Made by a program: the position numbers and the translations under genes. The notes below the pieces were generated by a model, which did not search any database, was not told the DNA's origin, and saw only the letters and a program-made list of their open reading frames with translations. DNA of 64,000 nt from Mugil cephalus (taxonomy: Eukaryota; Chordata; Actinopteri; Mugiliformes; Mugilidae): NCBI RefSeq assembly GCF_022458985.1, contig NC_061776.1, positions 1,403,575-1,467,574 on the forward strand, in the 5' to 3' direction. Of the stretch, positions 11,463 to 21,667 are shown in pieces (the first letter of the stretch is position 1; the number at the start of each line of letters is the position of its first letter).

Positions 11463-12234
11463 AGCTGGACTTAACCATCCCTTAGTTATGCTGCTATAGG
11501 CCTAGGCTGCAGGGGGATGATGCACTGAGGACATGTCCTCTCCTCTTTCTTCTCTGGCTCCTGTCCTCTAATATCTTATCATTTTATTTTCTATCTCTTA
11601 TAATTTACTAACCACTGTGTCTTACTCTCTCCCCTCCGCTCCCCTCCCCCTCCATCATCTTGTGAGGGTCTCTGGTCTGGAGGCTGAATATCTGACCTGT
11701 GGAGTTCTAAGCTACATCTGCTGCCGTGGCCTCATCAACCAGCCCAGTCTTCATGGTCTGGAGTGCTGTGTATCAGACCTGTGGAGCTCCATAAACTACA
11801 TCTGCCCCAGTCATCATGGCCTCCTCCAGTTGTCCACTCCTACCTAGATGAACAATTCACCAACCTGCCCATAATTCCTGTTATACTCACAAACTGTCAC
11901 AGATCATCAGCTATGTGTTATATTACTAGACCCTACATGTTCCTTCCGCTTGATGTATGTATCTATGACAGAAGTTTGTTTATCTTGTTTCTCCTGCTCT
12001 TCTTTTCTCTTTATCTTCTCTGTTTCTAACCGGCTGGCCTTCGGCAGATGGGTCCCTCCATATGAGCTGGGTTCTGCTCAAGGTTTCTTCCTGTTAAAAG
12101 GGAGTTTTTCCTTGCCACCGTCGCCCTCAGGCTTGCTCTGGAGGTTGCAGGCTGGTTTTTGTGAAGCGTCTTGAGACGATTTGTATTGTTATTGGCGCTA
12201 TATAAATAAAACTGAATTGAATTGAATTGAAACA

Positions 12235-14520
12235 GGGAAAGCCGTAATCAGAGGCAAAATTATATCTTACTCCTCTTAAAAGAAAAAACAGGACCAACAA
12301 GCAGAAAAAAACATAGAGGATAAGATTAAAGAAATAACAGAACAATACACCGCAAACCCAAATGAACAATTATGGACCCAACTACAAAATGCGAAACTAC
12401 AATTAGAAAATATCTTGACCAAAAAAACAGAATTCGTACTTCAACAACTTAGATACCAAAATTTTGAGCATAGCAATAAATCAGGCAGATTTCTTGCTAA
12501 TCAACTCCAATGCAAATCTCTTATAAATTCAATTCAGGACTCAAGTGGCAAACACACTCAATCACCACAGGAAATTAATCATATCTTTTACAGTTTCTAT
12601 GAAAAATTATATTCAACAACCACCAACCCGAATCCTGACGACATTCAGGCCTTCCTCAAAAAACTCAATCTACCCCAACTGACGGCAGAACAAAGAAACA
12701 TATTGGATTCGCCACTGACCATGGAAGAACTATTAACAGCTTTAGAAAACATGCCTACGGGCAAAGCTCCTGGGCCGGATGGTTTCCCTGCCGAATTTAT
12801 GAAACAGTTCTGGTCAGATCTGGGCCCCTTGTTCCTAAGGTCTGTTACAGAAATCAAAAACACAGGTTGCATAAGATCCCAAATGAATACTGCTGCAATT
12901 AAATTACTTTTAAAACCAGATAAAGACCCAACACTCCTTTCCAGCTATCGCCCTATGTCATTGATTAATATAGATATCAAAATTATTTCCAAAGCACTAG
13001 CATCTAGACTAGAGAAAGTAATTGCATTAATAATTCTCAATGACCAAACAGGTTTCATCAAAGTTCGACAATCTACAAATAACGTTAGACGGCTTCTTAA
13101 CCTGATCAGCATGTCCCAGCGTAGAAATACAGAAACCATTGTTTTATCACTGGACACTGAGAAAGCCTTTGATAAAGTTAACTTGGCTTTCCTCTTTGCC
13201 ACCCTTCCAAATTTCGGCTTTTTAGAGTCATTTATCCACTGGGTTGCTGCACTGTATAATTCACCTAAGGCCACAGTCACCACCAATGGTTTCACATCAC
13301 AAAGCTTCACCTTACAGAGGGGAACCAGACAAGGATGCCCCCTGTCTCCCCTACTGTTTGCTATATTTATTGAACCGCTCGCATCAGCAATACGTCAGAA
13401 CTCCAGTATCCAGGGTATCCACTCATCCATCTCTGAACATAAGATCAATTTATATGCTGACGATGTTTTACTTTACTTGCAACAACCTCAGAGATCATTA
13501 CAGGAAGCTTATAATTGTATTTCAAATTTTTCAGCCCTCTCTGACTACTTAATCAACTGGTCCAAATCAACAATACTACCAATAACGGACAAAGCATGGG
13601 ATCCTGCAGACCATAAACCCCAACTGCCCTTTTCCATAGGAAATATCAAATACCTGGGCATAAACATCTCACCTAAATTGTCAGAGTTAGTGCAACTGAA
13701 CTTCGATCCACTCCTGGATAAAATCTGTGATGACCTGAAGCACTGGACCAATCTTCCTATCTCTCTGATGGGACGTATAGCAACAGGTTAAATGAAAATT
13801 TTGCCACAAATGAATTACTTATTTTCCATGATCCCATTCAAACCCACAGCAAAATGGTTCCAGAACCTAGATTCTGCAGTCACCAAATTTTACTCAAAAA
13901 ACAAACAGACAAAAATTAGCCTCACCACCCTTCAAAAAAATAAATCAGAAGGAGGACTAGATGCACCGAACTTTACAAACTACTACCTGGCAAATCAGCT
14001 ACAATACATCACCAAATGGATAAACCCAGAGGCAGATTACAATTCGTGGTTAGAAAAAGAACAGGCAGACTGCCACAACATATGCATTTCGGACCTGCCC
14101 TTCATTACAATCACCCTTAAGCATCATAACTGCTTCCAAAACCCCATTATTGCCGCCACCCTGTCGGCTTGGTGGAAGAGTCTAGAGACCACAGGATCCC
14201 TGCTGGAACCCTGTGGGTTCTCCCCAATTTGGCACAACCCTGACTTTGTGAATAACAAAAGCCCTCTTCACCTCAGCACTTGGAAGCATAAAGGAATAAC
14301 CCAACTCCATCACCTCTTCCAGGGGAACTTACTTATGAATCACCCAGATTTATTTGGTACGTTTGAAATAAGAAATGGAAACTTCCTCCAATACCTACAG
14401 GTGACCAAGACAATCAGAAAGAAAATCCCAGTGCTCCAGAACTGCATACAGCCACCACAATTCGTCACCAACATTAAAAAACTCACACCAAAAAAGAAGA
14501 AAACCCTCTCTTTAATATTA
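12235..14520 (+). pseudogene. Tx1-like L1 ORF2 reverse transcriptase, truncated
   Basis: The 458 codons from 12,415 to 13,791 contain GKAPGPDGFPAEF, SYRPMSLINIDIKI, motif A LSLDTEKAFDKV, motif B GTRQGCPLSPLLFA and motif C LYADDVLLYL, followed by KYLGINISP. A stop at 13,789-13,791 lies within a small local rearrangement, and the same frame resumes at 13,792 with the thumb and C-terminal region (KWFQNLDSAV, GGLDAPNF) to about 14,510. Upstream of 12,415 the frame has a further stop. The endonuclease is nearly all missing, so the copy is dead. Confidence 0.8.
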
Positions 14521-14529
14521 ATTTGCTCA

Positions 14530-15160
14530 CTTTCCAGGGGTCGTGGTGCATCGGTGGCCGACTCTCCCTGGATCTCCTGGTGGGCCTTGGCGGTCTGGGC
14601 TGGCGGGCTCCCTGTCTCCTCCTCTCCCTCCCCTATGCGGTGCCCTCCTCCCTTCGCCTGGCTCCTCCTCCGGCCCCTCCTCCCTTCCGCTGGTGGCTGG
14701 GCCCTCGCTGGTCGGGGGGGCCTTCCTGGGGTCCGGGGGGCCCTGGCAAGGCGCGTGGGGGTTCCCTCTTCCTGTTGTCTTCCTGGCCTGGGTGCGCCAG
14801 GGGTATGGGGCCGGCACCTTGGCCCCCCTGCTCAGATGGCCCGTCCCTGGTTGGGCGCTGGGCCGGTGCCCATCTGCGGGGGCTTTGCTGGGCTCCTGGG
14901 GGAGTCCTCTCGGCTGGAGAGGTGTCCATGGCTGCCCTGCGGCCGGGGGGTGGGGTCTCTGGGGAGGGTGTTGGTGGCGTTGGGTGGACGGGCTGCGGTG
15001 GCTGGAGGGTGTGGGGGGTATTGGGGGCTGCTCTGGCCCGCACCGGCTTGTGCTCGCTTGGTCGGTCTGGGGGTGTTGGTCGTCGCTCACCATCTGCGCT
15101 GGGGTGTGGCTTGCCCAGTGGCTACGGTGGTTCTCTGGTCCCCCACACTTCTGACCTGAC
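14530..15160 (+). repeat. Strand-asymmetric G-rich tract in L1 3' region
   Basis: About 630 bases are strongly GC-rich with runs of G on the plus strand (for example near 14,712, 14,738 and 14,945), unlike the AT-rich surroundings. Several long overlapping frames are open on both strands only because AT-rich stop codons are rare here. The tract is read as LINE 3' untranslated DNA able to form G-quadruplex-like structures, not as a gene. Confidence 0.5.
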
Positions 15161-16078
15161 TCTAGGCCCTGGTAATGGTCTCACTCATATTTAAGGAATG
15201 CCCACATGCATGTGTGTTGTCACCTGCCAGCCCGTGCTGGATCACATCAAGAAGAATTGATGAGTCCCAGCTATTAAGGGCTGGATTATTGTTGTCACTC
15301 TATCACTACGTGCCCTATGGCAGACTTCTCTCCTTCCATTGGGACACCCTTACCCCCCCTGGACTCTCTCATCTCTCCAGAGATGACTGTACCCAGTCAT
15401 ACTTGAGTGAGGTGACTTGGGAAGCACAGAACCCTGCACTCCACTAGTTCCTACTAGCATCACATGTATCTCCTCCACTGTCCATCCTTCTACATCTTTT
15501 CTGACCTTTGTTCTCTCCCTCTATTCACTGAGGTGTAGCACTGCCCTCCCTGCCACACAAGGTCACTACACTCAATAAAGATCAACAGGACAGTTCTCAG
15601 GGAGGGCTGGTGATGGTCACACTCACGCACTGAAGTAATAAAGCTTTCAGCTGCAAGAATATAACTGCATCAACCTCATATAATGTTGACACCCTGTGGT
15701 GTTCAACTATGCAGACAAATGCAGACAAAAAAAAAAAAAAAAGATATTTGTGGTGTGCTATTGTTTTTGTAAAAGAGCTATGGGGTGTGGTATTGATTGT
15801 TATTGGGAGTGTATGTGTGTGTTTTAAGGAAACGTGATAATGTATTAAATGGCCTACTATAGTCGTTTTGTGAATTAGAAATGTCGTGTGTGAAGCTGCA
15901 TCGAATGTTAATATTTAAATATTACTGCGTGCTAACTGACTGTTTTGTTTGCTTGTATTTGTGTTAGTTTCATGGTACTAGGTGCTGAAAAGATGAATAA
16001 AGTGGTACCAGTCGAACTCAACGCTGTGTTTATTGGTGCCAAGGGCTGTAACAGTGTCTTTACAATAATCACACACTC

Positions 16079-16103
16079 CCCACACACACACACACACACA
16101 CAC
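16079..16103 (+). repeat. CA microsatellite
   Basis: A short run of CA dinucleotides lies just upstream of the second pseudo-promoter copy. The DNA from 15,743 to 16,078 shows nothing else recognisable. Confidence 0.8.
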
Positions 16104-16136
16104 CCCAAAACTCCAAACACTCACACTCCAAAACGT

Positions 16137-16310
16137 GAAAGTGAAAGTCAAATCATTTCTGAGAAATGAGGTTGGTTCTTATTTCTCCTGCCTCCAGAAA
16201 TAACATCTGAAACCACAGCACTCACTCTGATGACCACACACATTTGGAATGTAAGTACACTCTGTTCTTTCTACTTGTATAAACCCCTTCTTTTTATTTA
16301 GGGAAAGTTT
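16137..16310 (+). promoter_or_regulatory. Second decayed ISRE/GAS promoter copy
   Basis: GAAAGTGAAAGT at 16,137-16,148 and TTCTGAGAA at 16,157-16,165 are followed by a leader-exon copy with a gtaagt donor, matching 6103-6260 almost base for base. It shares the same missing segment that holds the TATA box at 18,021-18,029. The two TATA-less copies therefore arose by duplicating an already deleted promoter. Confidence 0.6.
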
Positions 16311-16979
16311 CTACTCAGATTTCACAGAGGAATAGAAATACCCATCAGAACAACACTATGAACTATGCACTAAAATATGTGATCCAACACATTGTGTGAA
16401 GTGCTCTACCTCACTATATTAAATCTCTTTCAACTACTAAAAGAAATAAAAAAAAAAAAATCTGCCATAATTATGCAAAAATCATTCTCACTTTTTTCTC
16501 AGGCGATACTACTTTCAATTATCCCATACGTATGACTTATTTTATGTCACAATTACAGTTAAGCATGGGGATTTTCTTTCTTAACTGAAAGAAATTAACT
16601 TCCATAGGAGTGAACTGGTTAAGGAAAGAATATCAGGACAGGTCACAGAATCAAATGAAACATACATTTAAATGTTATACTGGCAAGAAAGAACAGCAAC
16701 TGCAAACATGTATTTTGAGAATTGAAAATCCAACACAGTTAAAATAAATAAAAGCATATTGTTCTGGATGGACTCTTTTTCTTCCAACTGCAGTAATTTG
16801 AGGATTGAAAATTTAATAAAAAGGTGACTATGCCACATCTGTAACAGTGATAACAGTGTAACAAGAAAGTGATGTACTCTGTGGAGGAGATAAAAACACA
16901 CAACAAAAACATATTGCTTAATTAATTGGATCTATAAATCTTATCTCCCCTGAAGAGGAAAAAATGCCGGCCATTGTTG
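16311..16979. other. AT-rich spacer, nothing recognised
   Basis: About 670 bases present here but absent between the matching blocks of the 6 kb copy. It is AT-rich, with only short open frames and no motif or repeat that could be assigned. Confidence 0.5.
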
Positions 16980-17873
16980 TTTCTTTAATGGGCAGGCCTC
17001 TCAGTGTTGCCATCTTTCAGTGGGCCACAACGTGGCAGTGTGCAGTGGAAAACAGTATTTCATTAAGTATAGTACTGTACTGGACTTATAGATAATGCAA
17101 AATCAGAAATCTGTTAAAGCAATGAGGAGAAAAGCGCCCCCAACAAAACACATATCGTGTGTAAAATCGGTAAATTCAATTTAAAACAGTGATTTTTAAA
17201 TTTAGGTTTTTGGTCATAACTATATGACATTCAATAAAATGCAAACACGAATTCAAACATTTGTCTTTGTTCCTATGATAAAAACAATGTAACCTTACAA
17301 CAGTAACTACAGTCATCATCCAGTCATAAACAGAAGCTTGACGGATGTAGCAAAAATAACTATGGGGGGAGGTTTTTGCGAAAGATCAGTTCTTGCTTGT
17401 GTACTATGTCTTTTTTCTTTATCCGTAAAAGGCAATGAAAATGTAAAAAGCCTGATGCGTGAGAGAGCATGAAATGCAATTTTAATTTTTATGTGATAAC
17501 CACAGTACGACACAGAACAGCGTCATGCTAGCAGCCAAACTATCTAGCGTTGTACATTACTGTAAAGTAATATTGCAGTGGTTAGGGTTAAGTTAAGTTA
17601 AATTTGATTGTGAGTGCAATTGAAGACCATAATTGTGCCTGTAGTGAAAAAAACAAACAAACAAAAAAAAAAACAAGTAGAAAGCACAAAGAAGTAAACA
17701 CGAATGACTGCGACCGAATCTTGATATCATCATTGTTTGTTCCTGTATGTTTCTGGATGCTGTGTTCCCTTGACTTTGCATGCGATTGTAATGATGTTCC
17801 TGGGTTACTGCTCTCCATAAAGTTTAAAGGGAAGAGGGTGGATAGTGATGTCACATGCCAGTTTGTCAGCATG
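16980..17873 (+). repeat. Duplicated non-coding block (copy of 6283-7190)
   Basis: Second copy of the roughly 900-base block at 6283-7190. It joins at 17,873 to the real promoter of the SNTX-GTPase gene, whereas the first copy runs into the L2 element. No coding potential is shared by both copies. Confidence 0.7.
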
Positions 17874-17962
17874 GCTCTAGCAGGTGATCATTGGGAGCAA
17901 AGACAACTAAAGTAACAAATCAGTAACCCCACCCCCCACAGCCACCCCAATCCCCAAAACCT

Positions 17963-18029
17963 GAAAGTGAAAGTCAAGTCGTTTCTGAGAAATGAGGTTG
18001 GTTCTTATTTCTCCTGCCTCTATATAAAA
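17963..18029 (+). promoter_or_regulatory. ISRE + GAS + TATA promoter of the SNTX-GTPase gene
   Basis: GAAAGTGAAAGT at 17,963-17,974 fits the interferon-stimulated response element core GAAANNGAAA bound by IRF and ISGF3 factors. TTCTGAGAA at 17,983-17,991 fits the STAT-binding GAS palindrome TTCNNNGAA. A TATA box (tatataaaa) lies at 18,021-18,029, placing the start site near 18,050-18,060. Only nine bases separate ISRE and GAS and only 30 separate GAS and TATA, a compact layout seen in strongly induced vertebrate interferon-stimulated genes. Interferon control is inferred from motifs only. Confidence 0.7.
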
Positions 18030-18051
18030 CCTGGAGCTGTGTCTTTCCCAC

Positions 18052-18109
18052 AGAGGAAATAACATCTGAAACTACAGCACTCGCTCTGATGACCACACAC
18101 ATTCGGAAT
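18052..18109 (+). other. Predicted leader exon of the SNTX-GTPase gene
   Basis: The exon begins an estimated 25-30 bases below the TATA box and ends at a consensus gtaagt donor (18,110). It has one ATG (18,089) whose frame, joined to the exon at 19,070, stops before the main reading frame is established, so it would be a short upstream ORF. The start position is inferred; the donor is clear and is kept in the two decayed copies. Confidence 0.5.
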
Positions 18110-18655
18110 GTAAGTACACTCTGTTATTTCTACTTGTATACACCCTTCTTTTTGTGTTTGTTGTGTAAAAAGTGTTACAATCTGTTAAAATTCTAATTTC
18201 ATGAATGATGATTAAGTTAGATATAAAAATATTTAGGGAAAGATTCTATTCTTAAAGATCATTTGACTGGATTGAGTGGAGTTTGTACGCAGGAGTAAAT
18301 CAAAGCTGCACTGAGCAACATTCATGTTAATAATGTTATGAAGCAGAGTTCTCTGAGCTGATAAAGACTGAAATGTTGAAACACACATGTTGGTCTAAGT
18401 TGATGCTGATTTACAAGATCCTTCACCCTCATGTGATGAGTTCATATCTACAGTCTCATGTTTTATTCATAATGAATTATACTAACTGATCATTCAACAG
18501 TTAAAGTTTTATAACTGTGTTTATGACCAAACATCTCTACATAAAACACTGTCTGTTGTACTTTCTGTTGGTGAATGACTAATGTGCTATGCTGGAGCAG
18601 CTGGCCTTATGTGAGGAAGGGGCCTGGGGCTGGAGGGTCACCACTGTTCACTACC

Positions 18656-18840
18656 TCACTAGCGTTGCGGGGGCTGCTGGAGCCTATCCCAGCTGACATC
18701 GGGGGGGGTACACCCTGGACAGGTTGCCAGGCTATTGCAGGGCTAACGCAGAGACAAACAACCATTCACACTCACACTCACAGGGTCAATTTAGAGTCAC
18801 CGATCAGCCTAATCTTGTGCCGGAACACGAAGACCACCAT
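18656..18840 (+). repeat. Dispersed fish repeat in intron
   Basis: Phrases such as gagcctatcccagctgac, gtacaccctggacaggttgc and caatttagagtcaccgatca belong to a very common teleost interspersed repeat. A shorter related piece is at 50,800-50,990. It lies in the predicted leader intron and is not coding. Confidence 0.6.
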
Positions 18841-19069
18841 CACTTTTGAGATTTGGAGGTGGGAGGTGCGAGAAGTCATGCTGCTGTTAACAGCCCCCTC
18901 CTTTTTGATGAAGGCAGATTAATTATATATATTTATTTCTACATGTTTGTCCTTCAAATGTTTTTTCCAAGTTCCAATGTTGTCAAGTGGAGCTTTTCAT
19001 ACAGATCTATGAACAGTTAATGGATGGATGATAAAGAGTCAAAGGACTGATATTATCTGTGTTCATCAG

Positions 19070-19176
19070 ACCATCAGATGGACCCTGCAGCCAGTGAAAC
19101 GATGGAGATGGTGGCTCTGGGCCGTCCATTCAGCCTGGGATGCTTTATGACTGCCGCAGAGACTCACTCATCCCTG
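19070..19176 (+). CDS. SNTX-GTPase gene, coding exon 1 (one-base deletion)
   Basis: The exon is bounded by a ttcatcag acceptor and a gtaaga donor. It starts MDPAASETMEMVALGRPFSL at 19,078, the conserved N-terminus of SNTX-family proteins. Relative to the paralogous exon at 58,559-58,666 one G is missing in the run ending at 19,139, so the first ATG leads to a stop inside the intron. After the deletion the frame MLYDC begins with its own ATG at 19,140 and joins exon 2 in phase (phase 1 junction). The protein could therefore start there, about 21 residues short. A sequencing slip in the G run cannot be excluded. Confidence 0.75.
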
Positions 19177-20975
19177 GTAAGAGTTCACATGTGAACTTTG
19201 CTTCTTTGTGGATTAAATAAGAAAACATAAATATTCACGCTGTAAACCTGTGGGATTCTGATATATTCATGTCTGTTTATAAAATATTAGCCCAGGACAG
19301 TGACACTGACCAATAACAAATGTTCTCCATTTTTTAACACATCAAAAATAATTCAATTCAACTCAAAAGTTATATCAATCTTTTCCTTCCTTAGAGTCTC
19401 TGAAGTTTAAGATGCATCAATACATATGAGAGCACAAGAACAAGAACACACACACACACACACAGTCAATGTTGACAATACAGTCTCTGGAATCTAATGT
19501 AACACATGTAGTAACATACTGTTATTGATATGGAAGCTCAACAAGGGCAATATTTATAATGAAGATTGATACTGATGATTTTCTTGTCTTTTAATTTATG
19601 AACTCTAAATGTGTGATTAATCATTTTCTGTATTTTCCTTTCCACCAATTAATGTGATTGGAACATTTTACCAGTCAATATTTTTCAGTCACACACCAAT
19701 CAGCAGAGAGGAAAAGCATTTTTTGTGTCTCTTTTCCTACCCACTAGTTAATATGCTTCTTTTTACTTAAAGAGTTTCCTGACATATGGATTGTTTGAAA
19801 TGTCTACATTGACTCTTTTTCATTGACTTTCTGAGGATTAAAGTTGGAACAATGGAATTTATTCCTCCTTTGGGCATTAGGTCAATCTGACACAAAATGT
19901 AAACTGTGTAAACTCACTTTGGTTTTCTTCCGAATTGCCTGAAACTGACATGGATGCTTCCCTCCTCTGCTCTTTGCAAGTGAAATTAATTATGACTATA
20001 TTTCTTATATTACGCATGTTGTATAAAAACTTATAGCATGTGTCATGGGGACACTGTTGTTCTTTCCATCTAAGCAGGCCTGGAATTTTGTCATTTTAGG
20101 GGTAAGCCCATTTGGCCTTTTGTGTTGTCAATTTTTTGAGGGCACCAAGGGCATAAAAACCCCCAATGATTTTAAGTTCCAGGAGGAATACTTCCTCTCT
20201 GACAGCTAAGTTGTGTCGAGCTCTGTCCATCAGCCAAATAATAGCAGCATGTTTAACATGGCCTCAGCATGCTAACTTAGCCCCGTTATTAGCTCCTCTC
20301 TCCACTCTCCACCGTACAGTCACCACCACGGCAAGTTAGCCGCGATAGTCTCCCTTTATTCTGCCAGACAATGTCATTAAATGTACACTTTCCCATGTTT
20401 GCATGAGGTCCAACTGCTACATGAACGACGTGCATCTGCGGAATCACGGCCGCAAACACATCACTGTGTTGTTGGTTCCGCTCCAGTGAGCGCGTGACGT
20501 CACTGCTATTCACAAATTAGTTTGAAGAAATAAATGTTGCCTATTATTTTTAGATTTGAGACTAATTACAATCATAACATCCTACTTAGCATTTGTTGAA
20601 ACATTCAAGACATTTTAATGCTAATTAAGGCCTTTTGATTAAGTCTTCACCACTGATGAGTTGCCCAATAAGAATCCAGAACATCATCAAAAGACGTATT
20701 TTTTTTCTCAATAGACGCTGGTGGTGTTAAAACCTGTTGACAGTCAAGAGGCAGACTACAAAACTGCAAAACTGCACAAGGTCAAATTGATTCATAAAAT
20801 TCCTGCCCTGCATCCAAGTGATCCTGAATATTCATCTCATGTCCCTGGAAATTACCTTTAGCAACACGAGCAAACTACACCCACACACAGGACATCAGAA
20901 TATCATTTCACAATCATATAACTATCATAATAACCACACGTCATGCAGTGTCATCAAGACATGCATAAACATTAA

Positions 20976-21520
20976 TGGTAACACTTTCTATAAAGGTTGT
21001 ATTTATAATGCCCTATGAATGCACTCATAATGTTTTATAAGGTGTCTATAAAGCATTATAATGGTCATTATTACCATCTATACATTATTCACAAATCGTC
21101 ATAACCAACTTCATGATGCATTATGACAACTGGTTATGAATGATTGTAATTTTAATCTGAAAAGTGCATTATAAATATGTCAATATCTGCCTAGTCACTT
21201 GTTAGTTTTATGATGCATCATAACTACTTTGCTTTGCTAAATGTGCATAGTGATGCATAATGAGTTTTGACTTCGCCTATAGTGCTTTATATCTGTAGTT
21301 ATAAGTATATGTAATAAAGTTATAATAATGAATACATCTCCCTACAGCACACTGCTATAAACATCTATGCAATATCATAAGTGCTATTTGTCAGCACTAA
21401 GTAAAGTGACAAGAATATGACACTATTATTAACAGATATAAGTTACTATGAGTAATTAAAAGGTACAATGAACTAAGTCCTGAGTCTGGCATCTTTACCC
21501 CATATGCACAATATTTTAAA
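20976..21520 (+). mobile_element. MITE-like element in intron, inverted copy at 43,236-43,777
   Basis: About 540 bases beginning taacactttctataaagg match the reverse complement of 43,236-43,777 nearly end to end, with small differences. The sequence is AT-rich, has many short palindromes around tgatgcatcat, and encodes nothing. It lies in the intron between coding exons 1 and 2 of the SNTX-GTPase gene, about 150 bases before the exon 2 acceptor. The DNA-transposon superfamily is not identified. Confidence 0.65.
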
Positions 21521-21667
21521 CTTATGTCTGTAGCAAAATAGTGTGATCAGTAGTGTCAGTTGTAGCATTGTGGGGATAACTTAATTGATAGAATGCAGTG
21601 TAGTTATTTCAATACAGAGAGGTCTAAGTTTTTCTTCACATTTTAGTGTTGCTCTTCTCTCTTGCAG

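Larger units (their letters stand above)
7249..12233 (+). mobile_element. Near full-length L2-type LINE
   Basis: The element starts with two tandem copies of a 20-base unit (tgctcgatcctacgttcgtc at about 7249-7289), has an ORF1 with an SGNH-esterase region and an ORF2 with AP endonuclease and reverse transcriptase, and ends with the typical fish L2 3' end (ggcgctatataaataaaact followed by gaatt repeats). At about 5 kb it is close to full length. A Tx1-like L1 begins immediately after its gaatt tail. A truncated minus-strand copy of the 3' end lies at 49,757-49,971. Confidence 0.85.
12234..15742 (+). mobile_element. 5'-truncated Tx1-like L1 LINE with GC-rich 3' region
   Basis: Sequence homologous to the end of an L1/Tx1 endonuclease domain starts right after the L2 gaatt tail at 12,234. 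It continues through the reverse transcriptase, then a very G-rich 3' stretch (14,530-15,160), then ordinary DNA with a polyadenylation-like aataaa at about 15,575 and an A-run at 15,725-15,742. The missing 5' end is typical of incomplete target-primed reverse transcription. Assigning the GC-rich part to the element rests on continuity and the terminal A-run. Confidence 0.7.

Noticed and set aside
14523..15194. Overlapping frames of about 190-220 codons on both strands
   Set aside because: They exist only because the tract is GC-rich and stop-poor; composition is low-complexity Pro/Gly/Leu and no domain is visible.
18089..18109. Leader ATG as the true protein start that would bypass the exon 1 deletion
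   Set aside because: Joining this ATG to the exon at 19,070 gives a frame that is neither the upstream nor the post-deletion SNTX frame and stops early.
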